Assembly: GCA_902480035.1 (NCBI GenBank)
Contig: CABSRC010000056.1
Location: forward strand, 1-10,428
Length of the DNA stretch: 10,428 nucleotides
Reading direction: 5' to 3'
From: an uncultured Streptococcus sp.
GTDB lineage: Bacteria > Bacillota > Bacilli > Lactobacillales > Streptococcaceae
How positions within the stretch are numbered: position 1 is the stretch's first letter; the number at the start of each line of letters is the position of its first letter. Both the position numbers and the translations under genes were made by a program. This document shows positions 5,531 through 10,428 of this stretch, piece by piece. The notes under the pieces were generated by a model. It was not told the DNA's origin. It ran no database searches and saw nothing but the letters and a program-made list of their open reading frames with translations.

Positions 5531-5559
5531 TTGAAAAGACGGGCGAAATTTGATATAGT
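5531..5559 (+). promoter_or_regulatory. Promoter of yajC
   Basis: TTGAAA (5531-5536) and TATAGT (5554-5559) are 17 bases apart, with an extended -10 TG at 5551-5552. The start would fall near 5566, close to the yajC ATG at 5591. Confidence 0.75.
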
Positions 5560-5590
5560 ATAGCATATATGAAAATTAAAGGAGAAACAT

Positions 5591-5917
5591 ATGCAAGGCG
5601 GAAGTTTGCTAATTATGCTCGTTCTTATGGTCGGTTTGATGTACTTCATGAGCCGTAGCCAAAAGAAACAGTACCAAAAACGGATGGAAAGTTTGAATAA
5701 ACTTCAAAAAGGAAATGAAGTCATCACGATTGGTGGCTTGTACGGAACCATCGATGAAGTCGATACAGATCGCAAGACCGTTGTCTTGGATGTTGATGGT
5801 GTCTACCTGACCTTTGAATTGGGAGCGATCAAAACAGTTCTTCCTGTATCAGAAGGGATCTCAGCCACTGCTACAGAAGGTGCTAGCTCAGATGTCGATT
5901 CAGCTATCGAAGAATAA
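5591..5917 (+). CDS. yajC: Preprotein translocase accessory subunit YajC
   Basis: This 108-residue single-span membrane protein has a hydrophobic segment at about residues 5-20 (SLLIMLVLMVGLMYFM), then a basic QKKQYQKRM stretch that marks the cytoplasmic side. The conserved YajC core follows (GNEVITIGGLYGTI, 41-54), and the tail is acidic and Ser/Ala-rich. YajC associates with the SecDF complex at the Sec translocon and has a modest effect on protein export. AAAGGAG (5578-5584) is six bases before the ATG. It has its own promoter, and a hairpin terminator separates it from uppS, so it is only loosely coupled to the envelope gene cluster downstream. Confidence 0.93.
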   Translation: MQGGSLLIMLVLMVGLMYFMSRSQKKQYQKRMESLNKLQKGNEVITIGGLYGTIDEVDTDRKTVVLDVDGVYLTFELGAIKTVLPVSEGISATATEGASSDVDSAIEE

Positions 5918-5926
5918 TCATCAAAG

Positions 5927-5948
5927 AAGAGGCAAGAGCCTCTTTTTT
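5927..5948 (+). terminator. Intrinsic terminator of yajC
   Basis: AAGAGGC (5927-5933) pairs with GCCTCTT (5938-5944) around an AAGA loop, and the T-run continues to 5948. It lies nine bases after the yajC stop and probably limits read-through into uppS. Confidence 0.88.
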
Positions 5949-6030
5949 GGTGGGCAAATGGAATTGTACGATGAAGGAAAGCCTTGCTCGTTCAAAATAG
6001 AGGCCACAGTCCCTATTTTATGGGGATTTA

Positions 6031-6039
6031 TGGTATAAT
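6031..6039 (+). promoter_or_regulatory. Extended -10 promoter for the uppS operon
   Basis: TGG-TATAAT is a consensus extended -10 (TG at 6031-6032, TATAAT 6034-6039). No convincing -35 lies 17 bases upstream (CCCTAT at 6011-6016), which is common for extended -10 promoters in streptococci. Transcription would start near 6046. Confidence 0.7.
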
Positions 6040-6071
6040 GAAGCGATAAATATTGAAATAGGTAGAAAAAC

Positions 6072-6821
6072 ATGTTTCGTTTTAAGAAGAAAGAAAAAAT
6101 CGAGATCCCTTTAGAAGTCCCGAAACACATTGGCATTATTATGGATGGCAATGGTCGTTGGGCGAAAAAGCGGATGCAACCGCGCGTCTTTGGTCATAAG
6201 GCAGGGATGGAAGCTCTCCAAGAAGTGACGATTGCAGCAAAAAATATGGGAGTTCAGGTCTTGACGGTCTATGCCTTTTCGACGGAAAACTGGACACGCC
6301 CTGAAGATGAAGTCAAGTTTATCATGCACTTGCCAGTTGAGTTTTATGATCGCTTTGTCCCTGAATTGCATCGCAATAATGTCAAGATTCAAATGATCGG
6401 TGACACTAAGAAATTACCCAAAGAAACATTAGAAGCTTTGGAAAGAGCAGAAGCGATGACCCACCTCAATACTGGCTTGATCCTGAATTTCGCACTCAAT
6501 TATGGTGGACGTGCAGAGATTACTCAGGCTGTGAAGCAGATCGCTCATGAAGTCTTGGATGCGAAGTTCAGTCCAGAAGATATCACAGAAGAGATGATCG
6601 CAGATTATCTCTATACCGAGAATTTGCCACGTGTCCTAAGGGATCCGGATTTGATTATCCGAACCAGCGGAGAAATCCGTTTGAGTAATTTCCTTCCTTG
6701 GCAGGCTGCCTATAGTGAGTTGTATTTCACAGATGTGATGTGGCCAGATTTTGGAGAAGAGGCACTACGAAGTGCTGTAGTAGAATATAGCCATCGCCAC
6801 CGGAGATTTGGCGGTGTTTAG
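6072..6821 (+). CDS. uppS: Undecaprenyl diphosphate synthase (isoprenyl transferase)
   Basis: UppS condenses farnesyl diphosphate with eight isopentenyl diphosphates in cis to form C55 undecaprenyl diphosphate, the lipid carrier for peptidoglycan, teichoic acid and capsule units. The 249-residue length is normal. The substrate-binding block HIGIIMDGNGRWAKKR is at 19-34, with the catalytic Asp25. FSTENW (69-74) and the C-terminal RTSGEIRLSNF/WQAAYSELYFTD block (Arg197, Arg203) are intact. It is a soluble, membrane-associated enzyme. The ribosome-binding site is weak (AATAGGTAG, 6056-6064). It is first in the run uppS-cdsA-rseP-proS, and its stop TAG overlaps the cdsA ribosome-binding site. The pairing with cdsA is widely conserved and joins lipid-carrier and phospholipid synthesis. 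Confidence 0.97.
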   Translation: MFRFKKKEKIEIPLEVPKHIGIIMDGNGRWAKKRMQPRVFGHKAGMEALQEVTIAAKNMGVQVLTVYAFSTENWTRPEDEVKFIMHLPVEFYDRFVPELHRNNVKIQMIGDTKKLPKETLEALERAEAMTHLNTGLILNFALNYGGRAEITQAVKQIAHEVLDAKFSPEDITEEMIADYLYTENLPRVLRDPDLIIRTSGEIRLSNFLPWQAAYSELYFTDVMWPDFGEEALRSAVVEYSHRHRRFGGV

Positions 6822-6830
6822 GAGAAAATG

Positions 6831-7634
6831 ATGACGAAAGATTTACAAAAACGTGTAATTTTTGGAGGAATTGCCCTGCTCTTTTTCATTCCAACAGTAA
6901 TGGTTGGAGGGATGTTCTTCCAGATTGTGATTGGTTTGATCGCTATGTTAGGCGTTCATGAATTGCTCAAGATGAAGGGGCTTGAAACAGTGACCTTTGA
7001 AGGAGCGCTAGCCATGTTGGCGGCCTTTGTCTTAACCTTGCCGATTGAGGACTATCTGCCTTACCTTCCAGCAGATGGCAATATGATTGCCTATGGGTTG
7101 GTTGTCTTGATTCTCATGGGAACAACTGTTCTTGCTCAGAATTACAATTATGAGGATGTAGTTTACCCCATCGCATCTAGCTTTTATGTTGGACTTGGTT
7201 TCCATTCATTAGTGGATGCGCGAATTGCTGGTATTGATAAGGTCTTATTGGCACTCTTTATTGTCTGGGCGACAGATTCCGGTGCCTATTTAGTAGGAAG
7301 TCGCTTTGGGAAACGTAAGCTCATGCCTGCGGTTTCTCCTAATAAAACGATTGAAGGAAGTCTTGGGGGAATCTTGTCTGCAGTTGCGGTAACAGTGATC
7401 TATATGATCGTGGATCGCTCGGTGGCGGGTGGACATGGTTTTCTTGCTATGATCTTTTTCACCATCCTCTTTAGTATTGCAGGTCAGTTTGGTGACCTGG
7501 TAGAGAGTGCAATCAAACGCCACTTCGGTGTGAAAGATTCTGGAAAATTTATTCCAGGACATGGCGGTGTTCTAGACCGTTTTGATAGTTTGATTTTTGT
7601 CTTTCCCTTGATGCATTTCTTGGGCTTGTTCTAA
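6831..7634 (+). CDS. cdsA: Phosphatidate cytidylyltransferase (CDP-diglyceride synthase)
   Basis: CdsA converts phosphatidic acid and CTP to CDP-diacylglycerol, the precursor of phosphatidylglycerol and cardiolipin. It is a 267-residue polytopic membrane protein with many hydrophobic segments, such as VIFGGIALLFFIPTVMV near the start and FLAMIFFTILFSIAG near residue 210. The family signature near the C-terminus is complete: SAIKRHFGVKDSGKFIPGHG (226-245) followed by GVLDRFD (246-252), with the metal-binding Asp and Lys-Asp residues. Two adjacent ATGs are possible. AGGAG (6820-6824) overlaps the uppS stop and is six bases from the ATG at 6831 but only three from the one at 6828, so I prefer 6831. 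Close spacing to uppS implies one transcript. Confidence 0.96.
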   Translation: MTKDLQKRVIFGGIALLFFIPTVMVGGMFFQIVIGLIAMLGVHELLKMKGLETVTFEGALAMLAAFVLTLPIEDYLPYLPADGNMIAYGLVVLILMGTTVLAQNYNYEDVVYPIASSFYVGLGFHSLVDARIAGIDKVLLALFIVWATDSGAYLVGSRFGKRKLMPAVSPNKTIEGSLGGILSAVAVTVIYMIVDRSVAGGHGFLAMIFFTILFSIAGQFGDLVESAIKRHFGVKDSGKFIPGHGGVLDRFDSLIFVFPLMHFLGLF

Positions 7635-7670
7635 GACAGAAGAGATAGAAAGGAAACCACGTATAGAACG

Positions 7671-8930
7671 ATGCAGTTTATTGCCTTTATAGTTATTTTT
7701 GGAGTGATCGTTCTCGTTCACGAGTTTGGTCATTTCTATTTTGCAAAAAAATCGGGCATCCTGGTGCGAGAATTTTCGATCGGGATGGGACCAAAAATCT
7801 TTGCCCATATTGGTCAGGATGGGACAGCTTATACCATTCGGATCCTGCCTTTAGGTGGCTATGTTCGTATGGCTGGCTGGGGTGAGGATACCACGGAAAT
7901 TAAGACCGGTACTCCTGTCAGCTTGACGCTCAATGAGGCTGGTAAAGTCGTACGGATCAATCTTTCAGGAAAGAATCTGGATCAGACAGCTCTTCCTATG
8001 AATGTCACCCAGTTTGACTTTGAAGATAAATTAGAAATCACGGGCTTGGTTCTCGATGAGACAAAGACCTATAGTGTTGATCATGATGCGACCATCGTTG
8101 AGGAAGATGGGACAGAAGTGCGGATTGCACCGAGAGATGTTCAGTATCAGAATGCCAGCATTTGGGGACGGTTAATCACCAACTTTGCGGGCCCTATGAA
8201 CAACTTTATCCTCAGTATTGTTGTCTACTCACTCTTAGCCTTTATGCGAGGCGGTGCGATTGACTACTATAGCAACAATGTTCAGGTGGCACCCGATGGG
8301 GCGCTGGCCAAGGTTGGTGTCAAAAGCAATGTTCAGATCCTTCAGGTAAACAACGATACCGTTAGCAACTGGGATGAGTTGACAGACGCTGTTGAAAAAG
8401 CAACCAAGGATAGCAAGACAGCTCCTGAATTGACCCTGAAGGTCAAGACAGACAGCCAAGAAAAAGAAGTTAAAGTGAAGCCAACCAAGTCAGGGAATCG
8501 TTACTATCTGGGTGTAACAAACGGCCTCAAGACAGGATTTGTGGATAAACTCTTGTCTGGTTTTACAGATACCTGGAATACAGCGACTCGGATTTTGGGA
8601 GCCTTGAAAGATATTATTTTCCACTTTAGTCTCAATAAACTGGGTGGTCCGGTTGCCATCTACAATGCCAGCTCACAAGCTGCTCAATTAGGGATTCCAG
8701 CTGTGCTATCTCTTATGGCCATGCTTTCCATTAATATTGGGATTTTCAATTTGATCCCGATTCCGGCCCTGGATGGTGGAAAAATCTTGATCAATTTGAT
8801 TGAGGTGATCCGGAGAAAGCCACTGAAACAAGAAGTAGAAACCTATATGACGCTTGCAGGTGTAGCTGTAATGGTTATTTTAATGATTGCTGTCACCTGG
8901 AATGATATTATGAAATTATTTTTGAAATAG
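7671..8930 (+). CDS. rseP: RIP metalloprotease RseP / Eep (site-2 protease)
   Basis: This 419-residue intramembrane zinc protease is called Eep in enterococci and streptococci, where it trims lipoprotein signal peptides to release peptide pheromones and takes part in regulated proteolysis. The zinc motif HEFGH is at 17-21 in the first membrane helix, and the third ligand region NLIPIPALDGG is at 360-370. A central PDZ-like domain spans about residues 190-290. The FAGPMNNF motif precedes the second membrane segment, and there are C-terminal membrane helices (MTLAGVAVMVILMIAV). Length and sequence match streptococcal Eep. The ATG lies 36 bases after cdsA. The nearest Shine-Dalgarno-like AAAGGA (7649-7654) is 16 bases away, so initiation looks weak and may rely on read-in from cdsA. 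No terminator separates it from its neighbours. Confidence 0.95.
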   Translation: MQFIAFIVIFGVIVLVHEFGHFYFAKKSGILVREFSIGMGPKIFAHIGQDGTAYTIRILPLGGYVRMAGWGEDTTEIKTGTPVSLTLNEAGKVVRINLSGKNLDQTALPMNVTQFDFEDKLEITGLVLDETKTYSVDHDATIVEEDGTEVRIAPRDVQYQNASIWGRLITNFAGPMNNFILSIVVYSLLAFMRGGAIDYYSNNVQVAPDGALAKVGVKSNVQILQVNNDTVSNWDELTDAVEKATKDSKTAPELTLKVKTDSQEKEVKVKPTKSGNRYYLGVTNGLKTGFVDKLLSGFTDTWNTATRILGALKDIIFHFSLNKLGGPVAIYNASSQAAQLGIPAVLSLMAMLSINIGIFNLIPIPALDGGKILINLIEVIRRKPLKQEVETYMTLAGVAVMVILMIAVTWNDIMKLFLK

Positions 8931-8945
8931 AAAAGGATATTGTCC

Positions 8946-10428
8946 ATGAAACAAAGTAAAATGTTGATTCCAACGCTTCGCGAAATGCCAAGCGATGCCC
9001 AAGTCATTAGCCATGCTTTGATGTTGCGTGCGGGTTATGTTCGCCAAGTATCAGCTGGTGTCTATTCTTATCTGCCACTTGCTAATCGTGTGATTGAAAA
9101 AGCAAAAGGCATCATGCGCCAAGAATTCGAAAAAATTGGAGCAGTAGAAATGCTAGCTCCTGCCCTTTTGAGTGCAGATCTCTGGCGTGAATCTGGTCGT
9201 TACGAAACTTACGGGGAAGACCTCTATAAGTTGAAAAACCGTGAAGGCTCTGACTTTATCTTGGGTCCAACCCATGAAGAAACCTTTACCGCTATTGTGC
9301 GCGACTCAGTGAAATCATACAAACAATTGCCATTGAATCTCTATCAAATCCAACCAAAATACCGCGATGAAAAACGCCCACGGAATGGTCTTCTTCGGAC
9401 CCGTGAGTTCATCATGAAAGATGGATACAGTTTCCATGCCAACTATGATAGCTTGGACGTTACTTATGATGAGTACAAGGCAGCTTATGAGCGGATCTTC
9501 ACCCGCAGTGGCATCGACTACAAAGCCATCATCGGTGATGGTGGTGCGATGGGCGGAAAAGATAGCCAAGAGTTTATGGCTGTTACACCTGCTCGTACAG
9601 ACTTGGATCGTTGGGTTGTTTTAGACAAATCGGTGGTTTCCTTTGATGAGATCCCGGCAGAAGTCCAAGAAGAAATCAAAGCAGAATTGCTCAAATGGAT
9701 GGTTTCTGGTGAAGATACCATTGCCTATTCAAGTGAATCAACTTATGCTGCCAACTTGGAAATGGCTACCAATGAATATAAGCCAAGTAACCGTGTCGTA
9801 GCAGAAGAAGAAGTGAAACGCGTGGAAACGCCAGGTGTCAAATCGATTGATGAAGTGGCAGCCTTCTTGAATGTTCCAGAAGAAGCGACTATCAAGACTT
9901 TGGTTTACATTGCAGATGAAGAACCAGTTGTAGCACTTCTTGTTGGCAATGATCAGCTTAATGAAGTGAAGTTGAAAAATCACCTCGGAGCAGATTTCTT
10001 TGAACCTGCAACCGAAGTGGAAGTGAAAGAATTATTGGGAGCTGATTTTGGATCTCTTGGTCCAGTTGATCTTCCTGAAAATGTTAAGATTATCGCAGAC
10101 CGCAAGGTCCAAGATAGTCGCAATGCAGTCGTAGGTGCCAATGAAACAGGCTACCACTTGACTGGTGTCAACCCAGGCCGTGACTTTACCGCAGAATACG
10201 TCGATATCCGTGAAGTTCGGGAAGGCGAGATCTCACCAGATGGGAAAGGGGTCTTGAACTTTGCGCGCGGGATCGAAATCGGTCACATTTTCAAACTCGG
10301 CACACGCTACTCCGCTAGCATGGGAGCAGATGTCTTGGACGAAAACGGTCGTGCAGTTCCAATCATCATGGGCTGCTACGGAATCGGTGTGAGCCGTCTT
10401 CTTTCAGCCGTTATGGAGCAACATGCAC
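8946..10428 (+). CDS. proS: Prolyl-tRNA synthetase, bacterial type with editing insertion (partial at right edge)
   Basis: ProS charges tRNA-Pro with proline. The frame is open from the ATG at 8946 to the end of the window, giving 494 residues of an expected roughly 617; the rest of the anticodon-binding domain is missing only because the window ends. Class II motifs are in order: motif 1 around 37-73 (GVYSYLPLANRVI onward), GPTHEE (107-112), motif 2 RDEKRPRNGLLRTREF (140-155) and motif 3 GCYGIGVSRL (476-485). A YbaK-like editing insertion, which removes misacylated alanine, lies between motifs 2 and 3 at about 225-400 and marks the bacterial rather than the archaeal/eukaryotic form. AAAGGAT (8932-8938) is seven bases upstream. 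The gap to rseP is 15 bases, so it is co-transcribed. Confidence 0.97.
   Translation, partial: MKQSKMLIPTLREMPSDAQVISHALMLRAGYVRQVSAGVYSYLPLANRVIEKAKGIMRQEFEKIGAVEMLAPALLSADLWRESGRYETYGEDLYKLKNREGSDFILGPTHEETFTAIVRDSVKSYKQLPLNLYQIQPKYRDEKRPRNGLLRTREFIMKDGYSFHANYDSLDVTYDEYKAAYERIFTRSGIDYKAIIGDGGAMGGKDSQEFMAVTPARTDLDRWVVLDKSVVSFDEIPAEVQEEIKAELLKWMVSGEDTIAYSSESTYAANLEMATNEYKPSNRVVAEEEVKRVETPGVKSIDEVAAFLNVPEEATIKTLVYIADEEPVVALLVGNDQLNEVKLKNHLGADFFEPATEVEVKELLGADFGSLGPVDLPENVKIIADRKVQDSRNAVVGANETGYHLTGVNPGRDFTAEYVDIREVREGEISPDGKGVLNFARGIEIGHIFKLGTRYSASMGADVLDENGRAVPIIMGCYGIGVSRLLSAVMEQHA

Noticed and set aside
5958..6038. A 26-codon ORF between yajC and uppS (ATG at 5958, TAA at 6036-6038)
   Set aside because: It runs through the uppS -10 element and has only GGTGGG as a ribosome-binding site. 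It is likely chance, since nothing but the open frame supports it.
1..10428. tRNA or rRNA genes, CRISPR arrays, insertion sequences, prophage attachment sites
   Set aside because: I found no cloverleaf arms, no regularly spaced direct-repeat array, no transposase and no integrase in the window.

Overview
The window looks like a chromosomal segment of a Streptococcus, probably of the mitis/sanguinis type. The right half has the streptococcal order yajC-uppS-cdsA-rseP(eep)-proS, and the middle carries clpL, a Clp ATPase typical of lactic acid bacteria and streptococci. Ribosome-binding sites are AAGGAG-like, -35/-10 promoters are near consensus and terminators are U-tract hairpins, all as expected for a low-GC Firmicute. 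The species cannot be fixed from this sequence alone.

Positions 1-2540 hold a compact accessory operon that enters from the left edge. It contains the C-terminal 63 codons of a small protein (3-194), a GHSLG serine lipase with a long helical C-terminal region (196-1812), and two small helical, coiled-coil-rich proteins (1791-2171 and 2190-2489). An intrinsic terminator follows. This layout matches the 'reverse' type VII secretion substrate described as TslA: lipase domain first, helical targeting domain last, with two small helical partners and a membrane-linked immunity protein. No secretion machinery lies in the window. The assignment rests on architecture and motifs, not on a search. The 5' part of the lipase gene is much more AT-rich than the rest, which suggests a mosaic toxin gene.

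Positions 2541-4976 hold clpL and an unusually elaborate leader. A textbook promoter (TTGACA-N17-TATAAT) drives a transcript with about 240 nt before the clpL ATG. That leader has an inverted repeat at its 5' end, an 18-codon ORF with a very strong ribosome-binding site, a small hairpin, and a 21-bp direct repeat whose second copy ends beside the clpL ribosome-binding site. No CtsR or CIRCE operator is visible. The leader looks like a post-transcriptional control region and is, to me, the least explained stretch here.

Positions 4977-5480 hold the clpL terminator, a repeat-rich upstream region with a perfect palindrome next to a promoter, a small helix-turn-helix protein gene (5201-5446) and its own terminator.

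Positions 5481-10428 are housekeeping: yajC (Sec accessory) with its own promoter and terminator, then a second promoter and the tightly spaced run uppS, cdsA, rseP and proS. UppS makes the undecaprenyl carrier for wall polymers, CdsA makes CDP-diacylglycerol for phospholipids, RseP/Eep is an intramembrane protease that processes signal and pheromone peptides, and ProS charges tRNA-Pro. proS runs off the right edge.
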